Assembly (NCBI RefSeq): GCF_017571495.1
Contig: NZ_JAGETZ010000013.1
Coordinates: forward strand, 1-64,000
Source: Hymenobacter negativus
Lineage (GTDB): Bacteria; Bacteroidota; Bacteroidia; Cytophagales; Hymenobacteraceae
Reading direction: 5' to 3'
DNA: 64,000 nt
This document shows, piece after piece, positions 1 through 9,191 of this stretch. Each line of letters opens with the position of its first letter. Positions within the stretch are counted from its first letter, which is position 1. The notes beneath the pieces were generated by a model. The model did no database searches, was not told the origin of the DNA, and saw only the letters and a program-made list of their open reading frames with translations. Position numbers and translations under genes: made by a program.

Positions 1-22
1 GTCGCCGCCAACCTTGTTGCCC

Positions 23-64
23 AATGCCCCGCGCCGCTTTCACCAGCCGCCCGGGGCATTTTGC
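23..64 (+). terminator. Probable terminator of a gene upstream of the window
   Basis: AATGCCCC (23-30) pairs with GGGGCATT (53-60) and is followed by a T-rich tail. The gene it would serve lies outside the window, so strand and role are inferred. Confidence 0.5.
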
Positions 65-642
65 GTTTTAAGTGTTTGTATTACTGCTAATCCGTCAAAT
101 ACGACTCTGCGCTAGGGCATACGAGTGTAGGCTTAAGTTACTGCCTTTATAGTAACTAGGCAGCGCAAGACATATACATCTTATGTGTCTGCCTGTGAGC
201 CGATGCATTGTTTCTCGGTTATAGATAGTGGAAGTTGACGTTTCTTATCCGCCGCTTTATCTGACTGCCTCGGCCATCGGCTTAACAGTTGAAGCAGACT
301 ATCTTGTGGTTGTTGTGAGTCAGTCGGTTTGATGGGGTGCGCCAATACCTGATATGCGCATGAGGCTTTGAAAGCGGATGTATTCTTTTGTATGTGATGA
401 CCATGCTACAAGGATTCTATTTTTCAGTCATGGCTCAGTCATAGCATTGAAGAATAAGCATTGACACTGTTCAAATTCATCTGGAATTTCGGCAATCTTG
501 CTGTTTTTGCAGCGATTGTGATTTCCAAAGCTTTAGAGCTACTCTAGGCTACCATTTGCCCAACTGTATTGTATGAAATCTGTCCAGGCTTACTTCTTTG
601 CCCAGTTTTACCGGACCAATTCATAGAAGCGAATTAGGTGCG
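65..642. other. Gene-free AT-rich spacer upstream of rodA
   Basis: No credible reading frame, tRNA or repeat array is visible on either strand in these roughly 580 bases. Composition is clearly more AT-rich than the rest of the window. I see only weak dyads (for example around 168-191) and no recognisable riboswitch. It may be a long leader or decayed DNA. Confidence 0.5.
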
Positions 643-650
643 TATTTTTG
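643..650 (+). promoter_or_regulatory. Candidate -7 box for rodA
   Basis: TATTTTTG fits the Bacteroidota -7 consensus TAnnTTTG and lies about 38 bases before the start codon. No convincing -33 TTTG is present at the expected distance, so this is tentative. Confidence 0.35.
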
Positions 651-687
651 TTTGATTATTTCTTATTATATAATCTTAAATTAGTGA

Positions 688-1986
688 TTGGTGCAAGTCT
701 CTCCCGCACGTTATAGTCGTAGTATTGATTGGATTACAGTACTGCTTTATGCATTACTTGTTGGATTAGGGTGGGTTTGCATTTATGCTTCTAGTTATTC
801 GCCTGATGCTCCTGCTAATCCACTGAAAAGTATGGGTTTTGACAAACTGATGGCATTTAACTGGTTCAAACAATTGCTGTGGATTGCTACAGCGGTGGTA
901 TTGATAGTGGTGCTACTGGTAGTGGATTACAAAGCCTACGACACCTTTGCTTATGCGCTGTATGGTGGGATGATAGTGCTACTATTGGTGACAATGGTGA
1001 TAGCACGTCCAATTGCGGGGTCAAGGTCTTGGTTAGAATTGGGGCCGGTTCGTCTGCAGCCAGCTGAATTTGCCAAATTCACCACTGCTTTAGCTGCCTC
1101 ACGATTTATGGCCAGCATTAATCTGCGATACCAAAATTGGCGGGACCAGTTGGTGCTAGCTGGCCTTACTTTATTGCCGCCACTGCTGATTGTGGCTTCG
1201 AATGAATCTGGGCAAGCGCTGGTTTTTGGGGCATTGTTGCTGGCGTACTTTCGAGAAGGTATGTCACCGCTTATTTTATTGCTGTTAGCGGTAGCAGGTA
1301 TTATTTTATTATTGGCCTTGCTGGTGCCGAAGTTATGGCTGGTTACAGGGTTCACGTTGATATTAGTAGGTGTTCTGGCTTTGAATCGGCGCGTGCTGCG
1401 CCATCATTTGATTTTGGCATTGGGTGTGTGGTTGGCAGTGGTGGGCATGGTGGTAGGGGTAGATTTTTTCTACAATAATGTACTACAGCCCCACCAGCGG
1501 CAACGCATTGAAATACTCATCAATCCTTCTTCCGACCCATTAGGCAAGGGTTGGAATGTGACTCAGAGCAAAATTGCTATTGGTTCGGGAGGATTGTTAG
1601 GCAAGGGTTTCTTGCAAGGGACTCAGACGAAGTTTGATTTTGTACCCGAGCAGAGCACCGATTTTATCTTTTGCACGGTGGGGGAGGAGTTCGGCTGGGT
1701 TGGAAGTCTGGTTGTCATAGCGCTTTATCTGACGTTGCTTTGGCGGATTATTTACGTGGCCGAGCGTCAAAAAACAGTATTTGGAAGGACTTATGGGTAT
1801 TGTGTGGCATGCGTCCTTTTTTTTCACATCACTGTGAATGTGGGTATGACAATAGGATTGGCGCCAGTAGTGGGCATTCCGTTGCCCTTTTTTAGCTACG
1901 GGGGGTCGTCGCTGTGGTCGTTTACCATCCTGCTTTTTAGCCTGCTGGCATTGGATGCCTACCGCAAGCAGGATTTGTTGCGCTGA
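688..1986 (+). CDS. rodA: Peptidoglycan polymerase RodA (SEDS family)
   Basis: RodA is the integral-membrane SEDS glycosyltransferase that polymerises peptidoglycan from lipid II in the elongasome, together with PBP2 and MreBCD. The 432-residue product has about ten hydrophobic segments. It carries the family motifs GSRSWLELG with QPAEFAK near residue 120, a large loop near 290-320 with FVPEQSTDFIF and GEEFGW, and a C-terminal GLAPVVGIPLPFFSYGGSS. RodA is preferred over FtsW because the protein is compact and the PEQSTDFIF loop is of the RodA type. Either TTG at 688 or GTG at 691 can start it; no Shine-Dalgarno sequence helps. It overlaps the next gene by one base (TGATG), so the two are co-translated. 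The mre genes and PBP2 that often precede rodA are not in view. Confidence 0.9.
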   Translation: MVQVSPARYSRSIDWITVLLYALLVGLGWVCIYASSYSPDAPANPLKSMGFDKLMAFNWFKQLLWIATAVVLIVVLLVVDYKAYDTFAYALYGGMIVLLLVTMVIARPIAGSRSWLELGPVRLQPAEFAKFTTALAASRFMASINLRYQNWRDQLVLAGLTLLPPLLIVASNESGQALVFGALLLAYFREGMSPLILLLLAVAGIILLLALLVPKLWLVTGFTLILVGVLALNRRVLRHHLILALGVWLAVVGMVVGVDFFYNNVLQPHQRQRIEILINPSSDPLGKGWNVTQSKIAIGSGGLLGKGFLQGTQTKFDFVPEQSTDFIFCTVGEEFGWVGSLVVIALYLTLLWRIIYVAERQKTVFGRTYGYCVACVLFFHITVNVGMTIGLAPVVGIPLPFFSYGGSSLWSFTILLFSLLALDAYRKQDLLR

Positions 1987-3341
1987 TGATTGGCGGGCGG
2001 GTACCACGCTGGGTATGGAGTGTATTGGTGTTGGCACATGGGCTGGCTTTGGCCTGGACGCTGCAAACAGCTAACTGGAGCTTTCCTGATTCGGATAGAT
2101 ACGTGCAGGCTGCACTGAATTTGAGGGAACATAGACAGTTATATGCGCGTCCGTGGCCTGTAGCGCCACCGGTAGGGCAAGCGGTACAGGAGTTTTCAAT
2201 TCGAACTCCGGGTTATCCAGTCTTGATTTTAGCACTGGCAGGTGAAGGTTCACGACCGGTGGTCTTATTGATGTTTCAAAACTTGTTAAGTCTGTTTGCT
2301 ATTGGAACGGTATTTTGGGTTTGGGCCTGGTGGGCCCGGCCTTGGGGACGGCAATGGGTTTGGGCCGTGTTGTGCGCGCTCACGTTTCCTGCGCAACTCA
2401 TTTATGCCAATGCAATAATGAGTGAGATTATGCTGCAAGCCGTGGTGCTGGCATTGTTGGCGGCTTGTCTAGCCTATATCAAAACGCTGAAACTGATTTA
2501 TTTCTTTGTAATAGCTGGTACTGTAGTTACAGCGCTGCTGCTTAAGCCCGTATTTTATCCTTTTGCGGGGTTTGTAGGTATAATGGGGCTAATTGAGGCG
2601 TGGCGTATGAAGCATTGGAAACCGGCGCTGGTGGGCTTGCTTCCGGTGTTGGCTGTGGTGGCATATATGGAGTGGAACTATCAGCGAACGGGCTACTTTC
2701 ACTTTTCCAGCATTACGGATATTAATATGCTGCATTACAATGCGGCAGGCGTTGTACGACAGTTGAATGGCCCAGAAGCTGAAGAAGCCTGGGTTGCAGG
2801 AGTGCTGCGCGAAGCGCACAGGCAACCTGATTTTGCGGCGCGACAGCAGCTAATTCAGCAGCGAGCAGGTGCCGTGCTGCGAGCACACTCGATAGTATAT
2901 GCCAAGCAGCATATACTAGGCATGGTGACTTTTTTCCTTGACCCTGGTCGTTTTGACCTCAGTGAATTCATGAATTTAGCACCATTAGCAGGAGGGGGGC
3001 TATTGGCACAGGTGAGAACTGGGGGCTTATGGGCAGCAGTACAGCGTTTGCCATGGGGCTTGCTGGTGGGATTGGGGGCTGTGCTATTGGCCAATGCCGG
3101 GCGGCTGGTGCTGGCGGTGCGTGGCTTTCTGCGCTTGCGTGGCGGGCCTGGCTGGGTCCATTATGGCCGCTGGGTAGCATTTGGGCTGCTAGGCTACGTG
3201 GCCTTGCTAACAGGACCGTTGGGAGCGGCGCGTTTTCTGGTGCCCGTATGGCCACTACTGCTTGGATTAGCACTGGCAGGCATCAAAAGCCGCAAAAATG
3301 CTGTTCCGCCTACGCCTGCAACAGCCGCCGCCAATGAGTAA
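1986..3341 (+). CDS. GT-C-like polytopic membrane glycosyltransferase
   Basis: This 451-residue protein has about ten membrane segments and resembles the ArnT/PMT (GT39) class, which moves sugars from polyprenyl-phosphate carriers onto envelope acceptors. Supporting signs are the acidic pair in the first extracytoplasmic loop (FPDSDRYVQAA, near residue 33), followed near residue 75 by RTPGYPVLI, which recurs in this class. The start overlaps the rodA stop by one base, so the pair is an operon and an envelope role is likely. Its 3' end overlaps a convergent gene by 32 bp. The substrate cannot be told from sequence. Confidence 0.65.
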   Translation: MIGGRVPRWVWSVLVLAHGLALAWTLQTANWSFPDSDRYVQAALNLREHRQLYARPWPVAPPVGQAVQEFSIRTPGYPVLILALAGEGSRPVVLLMFQNLLSLFAIGTVFWVWAWWARPWGRQWVWAVLCALTFPAQLIYANAIMSEIMLQAVVLALLAACLAYIKTLKLIYFFVIAGTVVTALLLKPVFYPFAGFVGIMGLIEAWRMKHWKPALVGLLPVLAVVAYMEWNYQRTGYFHFSSITDINMLHYNAAGVVRQLNGPEAEEAWVAGVLREAHRQPDFAARQQLIQQRAGAVLRAHSIVYAKQHILGMVTFFLDPGRFDLSEFMNLAPLAGGGLLAQVRTGGLWAAVQRLPWGLLVGLGAVLLANAGRLVLAVRGFLRLRGGPGWVHYGRWVAFGLLGYVALLTGPLGAARFLVPVWPLLLGLALAGIKSRKNAVPPTPATAAANE

Positions 3342-4404
3342 AGGCCAGCGCCAGCATGGCACAGAAGGCCGGCGCCGCTAAGTATCCCATCCGGCCAAGG
3401 TCACCGGAGAGAAGCATGTGTGCTCCTACAACAATAAATAGCCCAAGCTCAGCCTTGCCTATGCTGGCAAAAATAACGGTATATGTTGGATTTCGACGGG
3501 ACTCAATCCAGCGGGCTAGAATCGGAATCAGTGTGAACAAACCAAATATGCTGAGCAACTCCCCAATGCCTTTGGGGGAGCAGGCCCGGCGAATCGAATA
3601 CAGTAAGTTGTCTGCGTGAGCCAGGGCATTGGAAACAGATTGGGTAGCAGGTGCACCCAAGTGGCTGTCGATAATGTAATGCACCATAAACAAGACGGCC
3701 AAGCCCGTGCTTAAGGCCAGCAACTGCCGAGGCCAGGTAAGCGCCGGCCGGCCAAACCACAGTAGCCACGGCACTAAAAAGAAGAAGGATTCTTTGGCCA
3801 ATGGTCCAAGGAGCAGTGCTGCTATCAGCGCCCATGCACCACCTACACCCCGGCGCACACCGTAGTAGCCCAGGCCAAAAACCAATAAGTAGAGGCTGTC
3901 GGTAAGGGGAAGGCCGGCAGCGTATTCGGCCCATCGGCTGCTGAGGACGGCTATCATGGCGAGTACTGCCGCTTCAGGTGATGCGCCAGCCTGGCGGGCG
4001 CCATTGAACCAACAGGCGCCGGCGGCCGCTAGTAATAAGCAATTGACTATGTAAAAAGCGAAGCGCAAAGGCCATTGGCCAGCCGGACGTTGTGGCCACA
4101 CCTTGCCGTATACCTTTGCAACTGGGGCCGCCACTACGGCCGCAGCAGCGGGCACTAGTATGCGGTAGCGGTGCGTGACCCGGATGCTATCGAACTGACC
4201 GGCTGCCATCCGCAGGTAGCTGCGCGTATCCGGTGAATGCGAAAAATCGAAGTGCACGTACATCGGGTATGCCAGGTTGGCCAGCGTGGCTAGGGCTAGC
4301 AGCCATGGCAACAGCCAACGACGGGCCTGGGGTCTAAAAGAGAGCCCCGAAGAAGCGGAACTAGGCAAATTTGCGCTCAATGAGTTTGAGCAACTTGTTG
4401 ACAT
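3310..4404 (-). CDS. Polytopic membrane protein, possibly GT-C-like
   Basis: About 364 residues with roughly nine hydrophobic segments. After the first segment there is a motif SHSPDTRSYLRMA, which like the DSD loop of the neighbouring GT-C protein places acidic residues in the first outer loop. I infer a distant relation to polyprenyl-phosphate sugar transferases but cannot name a family. The frame is open upstream to 4638, but the extension is antisense-like and hydrophilic. ATG 4404 is chosen because it precedes a plausible cytosolic tail and first helix, and it overlaps the preceding gene's 3' end by 44 bp, suggesting translational coupling. The stop lies inside the convergent gene. Confidence 0.6.
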   Translation of the reverse strand: MSTSCSNSLSANLPSSASSGLSFRPQARRWLLPWLLALATLANLAYPMYVHFDFSHSPDTRSYLRMAAGQFDSIRVTHRYRILVPAAAAVVAAPVAKVYGKVWPQRPAGQWPLRFAFYIVNCLLLAAAGACWFNGARQAGASPEAAVLAMIAVLSSRWAEYAAGLPLTDSLYLLVFGLGYYGVRRGVGGAWALIAALLLGPLAKESFFFLVPWLLWFGRPALTWPRQLLALSTGLAVLFMVHYIIDSHLGAPATQSVSNALAHADNLLYSIRRACSPKGIGELLSIFGLFTLIPILARWIESRRNPTYTVIFASIGKAELGLFIVVGAHMLLSGDLGRMGYLAAPAFCAMLALAFTHWRRLLQA

Positions 4405-5542
4405 GTTCTTCCTTGCGGCTCCAATCGTAGCGCTGTGAAAGGTCGCCGGTGACGTAGGCGCGGGCTTGGTCGGCGGTGGGCAAAGAATCAAGGTGTTGAA
4501 TGGCAGCGTGATAATCCATGTTTTCGCCACCAAAAAGCTCGTTAATAAAGCTGAAGCGTTGGTTGATGGAAATGGCTTCGCGCAGGGTTTCAACTTTAGG
4601 GCCCGACCGTTCAGCCAGGGAGGCCGGGACGGCCGCACTACGAAGCGTCTCGGCCAGTGCGGGGGCGGCAGGCTGGGTGGCTTTCAGCTTTTCGTGCAAG
4701 GGAACGTTAGCAAGCTCGGTAGCTGGCAAGGGGCGCGCTGGTGCCGGGGGGGGCATTACCATTGGCTGTTCGGGAGCAGGAGCGGGTGCAGCAGGTTGTG
4801 GAGTAACGGTAGCAGCAGGTGCCACGAAGGTTGGCGGTGTTACTGGCACAGGGGCTTCCGGTGCAACTGGGGCAGTTTCTGGCGTTGGTGATGTCGGCGC
4901 TGAAACGGGCCCGTCTTCCAATAAGTCGGCGGTGGTGAGAGGCAGCAATGCGCTGAGCTCAGTCACAAGGCGCTGCATGGGCTGGTGCGCTTTGTAATTG
5001 GCAGCATGGTACAGCTCGAAACGATGGATCAGGAAGTCGTGGCTGAGGTCGTTGCTTGCTGGCAGGCTATCGACGAAGCCCTGATAAAATGGCTTGTCGA
5101 TATCAAAATAGCGCAGGCCATCGCGCAGGCTTGCCAGCGTAGGTTGCTCAGTGGAACCAAGGAGCAGACGTTGGAAACTGCTGACTGGGTCGGCTACAAT
5201 GCCGAGCGCATCGGCAGCGGCCTGGGCCAGCAACGGCTCGAAAATGGCGCGACTTAGGCTGATATGGCGGGAGAGCACATTCATGAACTGCGTTAGCGCT
5301 GTTTGTACAGGCGCGGCTTCGAAATCGAAGTAGGGGCTGCGCAGGCGAGCCGTTTCGGCCTGCCACTGGCCCAGGAGCTGCCGCATCACCAGCAGATTGA
5401 GCTGGCGAATTGGGGTGAATTTGAGCACGGCCGGGCCGTCGAGTGTCGCAGCGGCTTGAGCGCCGAAGTACTGGTCACAGAGCCGGGCAGCCAGGCGGCG
5501 GCCGTAATGGGCGCACTTGGTGGGGCTATATTTGTCGTTCAT
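4361..5542 (-). CDS. Conserved hypothetical protein with Pro/Ala-rich linker
   Basis: I do not recognise a named family. The 393-residue protein has a helical N-terminal part (1-215), a low-complexity linker rich in Pro, Ala and Thr (about 220-300), and a short helical C-terminal module (about 325-393) with SINQRFSFINELFGG, which to my memory recurs in uncharacterised Cytophagales proteins. No signal peptide or membrane segment is seen, so it is probably cytosolic. It begins with ATG 38 bases from the divergent ferredoxin start, and its end overlaps the following membrane-protein gene. A scaffold or adaptor role would fit two domains joined by a flexible linker, but that is only inference. 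Confidence 0.7.
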   Translation of the reverse strand: MNDKYSPTKCAHYGRRLAARLCDQYFGAQAAATLDGPAVLKFTPIRQLNLLVMRQLLGQWQAETARLRSPYFDFEAAPVQTALTQFMNVLSRHISLSRAIFEPLLAQAAADALGIVADPVSSFQRLLLGSTEQPTLASLRDGLRYFDIDKPFYQGFVDSLPASNDLSHDFLIHRFELYHAANYKAHQPMQRLVTELSALLPLTTADLLEDGPVSAPTSPTPETAPVAPEAPVPVTPPTFVAPAATVTPQPAAPAPAPEQPMVMPPPAPARPLPATELANVPLHEKLKATQPAAPALAETLRSAAVPASLAERSGPKVETLREAISINQRFSFINELFGGENMDYHAAIQHLDSLPTADQARAYVTGDLSQRYDWSRKEEHVNKLLKLIERKFA

Positions 5543-5579
5543 AAAAAGGCCGTTTTTCGGTGGCCGAAGTTAGGCACAA

Positions 5580-5912
5580 ATGCCCCTGCTAACGATTGAA
5601 AACTTGCCCGGTGCCGTAGTAGACGTGCCTGCTGGTGCCAATTTATTGGCGGCCCTGCAAGCTGCCGGACACGACTGGATGCACGCCTGTGGAGCCAAGG
5701 GCCGCTGTACCACCTGCCGTTTGCAAGTATGCACCGGCTTGGAAAACCTGAGCCCGCTCACGTCTGCTGAACTGCGTTACCGCACTGCTGGCCGCTTGCG
5801 AACCGATGAGCGGCTGACCTGCCAGGCCCAACTGCCCACCGGTGATGTACTGGGCCGGGTGCCCGAGGCCACCCAACTGCCTCACCTGCGCTACCTCGCC
5901 AACGACGTATAG
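5580..5912 (+). CDS. 2Fe-2S ferredoxin
   Basis: A small plant/adrenodoxin-fold electron carrier of 110 residues. Cluster ligands are Cys37, Cys43, Cys46 and Cys81 (C-x5-C-x2-C-x34-C), in the context HACGAKGRCTTC and LTCQ. This spacing is typical of 2Fe-2S ferredoxins; no reductase domain is fused. ATG 5580 lies 38 bases from the start of the divergent hypothetical gene, so the two promoters must overlap or lie in each other's 5' coding region; a TATATTTG box at 5527-5534 inside the divergent gene is a possible -7 element. The redox partner is not evident from context. A second 2Fe-2S ferredoxin occurs at 47715-48050. Confidence 0.88.
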   Translation: MPLLTIENLPGAVVDVPAGANLLAALQAAGHDWMHACGAKGRCTTCRLQVCTGLENLSPLTSAELRYRTAGRLRTDERLTCQAQLPTGDVLGRVPEATQLPHLRYLANDV

Positions 5913-6077
5913 TGCTTTCATCGCTCAGTAGAAATCCTGGCTTCGCAAGCCATTGGTTGTGTGTAAATAACCTCCAAAGGCTGGCCGGCAAGCTTGAGGC
6001 AACCCGACGCAGGCCGTACTTTAGAGGTTCCGTTTGGGAGCTGCTGCTCCAATTGTTCACCTGCTTATTTCCTGCTT

Positions 6078-6704
6078 GTGTTTATAGAACCCCGCGTCGG
6101 CAATCGCCACAATGCTCCGCGCCGGGGCTGGATTGAAGTAGTGTGTGGCTCCATGTTCTCGGGCAAAACCGAAGAGCTGATTCGCCGCCTTACCCGTGCC
6201 CGCATTGCCCGGCAACGGGTCGAAATTTTCAAACCTGCCCTCGACACCCGCTACCACGCCGAAGACGTAGTGAGCCACAACGCCGCCCGTATTCGCTCGA
6301 CACCGGTGGCCATTGCCTCCGAAATTCTACTACTCGCGGCCGGTTCCGACGTGGTCGGCATCGATGAAGGCCAGTTTTTTGACAGCTCCTTGGTAGATGT
6401 TTGTGCGCAACTGGCCAACAATGGCACCCGTGTCATCGTAGCTGGCCTCGATATGGATTACCTCGGCCGGCCCTTTGGCCCCATGCCAGCCCTACTGGCT
6501 ACGGCCGAGTTTGTGACGAAAGTGCACGCTGTATGCGTATGCTGCGGTGAAATTGCTTCCTATTCCTATCGCATCGCAGCCAGCGAAAGCCAGGTACTGC
6601 TCGGCGAAACCGATTCCTACGAAGCGCGTTGTCGGCCCTGCTTTCTGGAGGGCATGCAGGTGAAGGCGCCCAACCCGGCAGCCAGCTCCGCGGCTGCGCA
6701 CTAA
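6078..6704 (+). CDS. tdk: Thymidine kinase (type II)
   Basis: Phosphorylates thymidine with ATP in the pyrimidine salvage pathway in the cytosol. The product (208 residues) has the Walker A motif GSMFSGKTEEL, the Walker B-like DEGQFF, and a zinc lasso with two cysteine pairs (CVCC and CRPC) near the C-terminus, all characteristic of type II thymidine kinases. I choose GTG 6078, giving MFIEPR before the conserved GWIEVVCGSMFSGKT. The frame stays open upstream to 5994, but that extension has no family resemblance. The following gene begins 72 bases after the stop. Confidence 0.93.
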   Translation: MFIEPRVGNRHNAPRRGWIEVVCGSMFSGKTEELIRRLTRARIARQRVEIFKPALDTRYHAEDVVSHNAARIRSTPVAIASEILLLAAGSDVVGIDEGQFFDSSLVDVCAQLANNGTRVIVAGLDMDYLGRPFGPMPALLATAEFVTKVHAVCVCCGEIASYSYRIAASESQVLLGETDSYEARCRPCFLEGMQVKAPNPAASSAAAH

Positions 6705-6776
6705 ATGGCGGGCTTGTGCGTTGGCACAATGGCCCTTCTGGCTTCCGTTTTCCAATCTTGTGTTCTTGCTGAGCGT

Positions 6777-9149
6777 ATGCTTCACCTCTTCCGTTTTGTG
6801 CTTGGTCTCGCCGGGCTATTGCTGATTACTACGTCATCTTGGGGGCAAAACACGGCCGGTTATGGCGACTGGCAGCTCCACTTGCCCACCAACCATCCCT
6901 TGCACCTAGCAGATGCTGGCGACCGGGTGTACGTAGTGACCGAAAACTCCTTTTATTTTCTAGATAAGAACCAAAACACCACCCAAACGCTGTCGAGCCG
7001 CGACGGCCTGAGTGATGTGGGGGTGGTAGCAGTAGCCTACGATTCTGTAACCAAGCAGACGGTGTTGGCTTATAAGAATGGCAACATTGACATTCTACGT
7101 CCCAACGGAAGTGTGCGTAATTTGGGCGATGTGTTGCGAAAGCTGAGCCAGGGCAGCATTCAAGCGGGTGATGCTCCTATAAAGCAATTATCCATTGCAG
7201 GAGGAAAAGCCTATCTGTCGACCAGTTTCGGGGTTGTTGTTATTGACTTGGCTAAACTCGAAATCAGCAATACCTATACGAATATTGGGCCGGGAGGCAG
7301 TGTGGTTACGGTGTATGATGCGACGTCAAACAATGGCTATCTGTACTTGGCCACGTCCGCCGGCCTGATGCGAGGACGGCTAACTGATAATTTGCTTGAC
7401 TACAATAGCTGGCGTATTTATACCCCTACCGGCCCCGCTGCAACGAACGGGTCGACGTATCCATTCGTGGTTTCTTATGGCAGCCAAGTTTATGCAGCTG
7501 CTGGGGGCTCGGTGTATAAATATGCCCTCACTACTGACAACTGGGTATCAGTAAATAATACTTATACAGGTCAGTTTCGCAAGCTGCGTACGACCGGAGC
7601 TGGTGTACTTATCATCAACGATGACTACGGGGTACGCCTTATTAATCGCAATGAAACATTGTCGACCATTATACCGCCTGCTGACATCCTTATAGATGCT
7701 GTGCGAATACGTGATGGGAGCTATTACCTTGCCAATTATTACAAAGGCCTCCAACGGATTAAGTTGGGTGCGGGTGGAATGCTGGAACTGTATGCCGCTA
7801 ATGGTCCAACTAGTGCATATGCTTTTAGCTTGCTAGCTGATGCACGCAGTAATAAGGTGAATATTTTTACCGGTCAATACTCCGAACGCTACTTCCCTTC
7901 CGGGCGAGCTGAAGGATTTTATGAGTATGCGGCTGGGCAGTGGACTAATTTCAACTCTCAGGCGTTTCCCAGTCTCACCGATTTCCCCAATCCTACCAGT
8001 CCAGTCCGCGGCACTCGTACTCCTAATGGTACACTATATGTAGCCAACTACGGGGGCGGCTTATTGGAATGGAACGCACCCGGTAACTTCCGGCTGTTTG
8101 GCGAAGGCATTCCGGCTGGTAGCCCACTCTTTGGTACATTTGGACTTGGTAATAGCCGGGTTGAAATCACGGACTTATTGGCTACTACCGAGGGCAAAGT
8201 TTGGGTTGTAAACCGTCACATGATACCGCGTATTTCGGGCCTGTCTCTGTTTGACCCAAGCGCTAATACATGGCAAACAATTCCTTATGTAGATGGGCTC
8301 GATGCGCTGGAGCGAATTGCCTTGGATGACAACGGTTACGTTTGGGCATCGGTAGCGCGTAAGTCGGACCGAAGCAACGGTACAAAAGCCGCGCTGGGAA
8401 TATTCGCCATTGACCCAACTAACACCAACCCGCCACGGTTTTTCACTAGCTCATCCGGGCTGCCTTCGGAAGAGATTTATGAGCTGGCCAAAGACCGGCG
8501 GGGCTATATCTGGGCGGCCACTATCAAAGGCGTGGCTGTTTTTAATGACCCTAGTGGCCCATTTTTGTCGCAGCTAGGATTCAGCCTGCCTATTGTGCGG
8601 CGGGGCGATGGTACCGGCTTTCCTGCGTTGTTCAGTGAATCTGTGCGGTGCTTGGCTGTAGATGGTGGCGACCGCAAGTGGTTCGGTACCGACAATGGTC
8701 TGTGGCTCTTCAGCCCTGATGCTGATGAGGCCTTGCTCCATTTCACTACCGATAATAGCCCGCTGCCCTCCAATCGCATTGTGGACGTGAAAGTGAACGA
8801 CAAAACAGGTGACGTGTGGGTGGCGACCGATGCTGGGGTGGTCTCTTACCGGGGCTCGGCCACAGTCACCGAAGGTGCACCACACTGCTCTGCCGTATTT
8901 CCCAATCCCGTCCGGCCCGATTTTGCTGGTACCGTTGGCATCAGTGGCCTGGCCAACAACGCGCTGGTGAAAATAACCGACGTGGCCGGGCACCTAGTGT
9001 ACGCTACCACTGCCAGCGGTGGCACAGTGACTTGGAACATGACCAATCCAAGTGGTGAGCGGGTGCGCTCCGGTATCTACTTGGTATTATCGTCGGATGC
9101 CGATGGCAAGAATGGCTGCGTAAGCAAAGTGGCCGTACTTAGCAAATGA
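6777..9149 (+). CDS. porZ: PorZ-like T9SS beta-propeller protein with C-terminal sorting domain
   Basis: A 790-residue exported protein. ATG 6777 starts a clear signal peptide (LGLAGLLLITTSSWGQ). The body is two beta-propeller regions of 'two-component regulator propeller' type, with blades such as DVGVVAVAYD, EGKVWVVNR, GYIWAATIKGVAVF and DRKWFGTDNGLWLF. The last 80 or so residues form a T9SS type A sorting domain (AVFPNPVRP to SGIYLVLS). This domain order and size match PorZ, the surface T9SS component that delivers anionic LPS to PorU for cargo attachment. An ordinary T9SS-exported propeller protein is the alternative. It is followed by recO with a hairpin between. Confidence 0.72.
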   Translation: MLHLFRFVLGLAGLLLITTSSWGQNTAGYGDWQLHLPTNHPLHLADAGDRVYVVTENSFYFLDKNQNTTQTLSSRDGLSDVGVVAVAYDSVTKQTVLAYKNGNIDILRPNGSVRNLGDVLRKLSQGSIQAGDAPIKQLSIAGGKAYLSTSFGVVVIDLAKLEISNTYTNIGPGGSVVTVYDATSNNGYLYLATSAGLMRGRLTDNLLDYNSWRIYTPTGPAATNGSTYPFVVSYGSQVYAAAGGSVYKYALTTDNWVSVNNTYTGQFRKLRTTGAGVLIINDDYGVRLINRNETLSTIIPPADILIDAVRIRDGSYYLANYYKGLQRIKLGAGGMLELYAANGPTSAYAFSLLADARSNKVNIFTGQYSERYFPSGRAEGFYEYAAGQWTNFNSQAFPSLTDFPNPTSPVRGTRTPNGTLYVANYGGGLLEWNAPGNFRLFGEGIPAGSPLFGTFGLGNSRVEITDLLATTEGKVWVVNRHMIPRISGLSLFDPSANTWQTIPYVDGLDALERIALDDNGYVWASVARKSDRSNGTKAALGIFAIDPTNTNPPRFFTSSSGLPSEEIYELAKDRRGYIWAATIKGVAVFNDPSGPFLSQLGFSLPIVRRGDGTGFPALFSESVRCLAVDGGDRKWFGTDNGLWLFSPDADEALLHFTTDNSPLPSNRIVDVKVNDKTGDVWVATDAGVVSYRGSATVTEGAPHCSAVFPNPVRPDFAGTVGISGLANNALVKITDVAGHLVYATTASGGTVTWNMTNPSGERVRSGIYLVLSSDADGKNGCVSKVAVLSK

Positions 9150-9176
9150 GGACTAAAGCCCGCCGGCTTTCCTCAT
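9146..9176. terminator. Hairpin overlapping the porZ stop codon
   Basis: ATGAGG and AAAGCC on the left pair with GGCTTT and CCTCAT on the right, with a three-base bulge and a CGCC loop. A T-rich but broken tract follows. It may be a weak terminator or an RNA stability element between porZ and recO. Confidence 0.4.
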
Positions 9177-9191
9177 TCCTCTTTTCCAGCT

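Noticed and set aside
65..642. Riboswitch or RNA gene in the spacer before rodA
   Set aside because: I looked for tRNA-like cloverleaf, T-box and common riboswitch cores and found only weak dyads.
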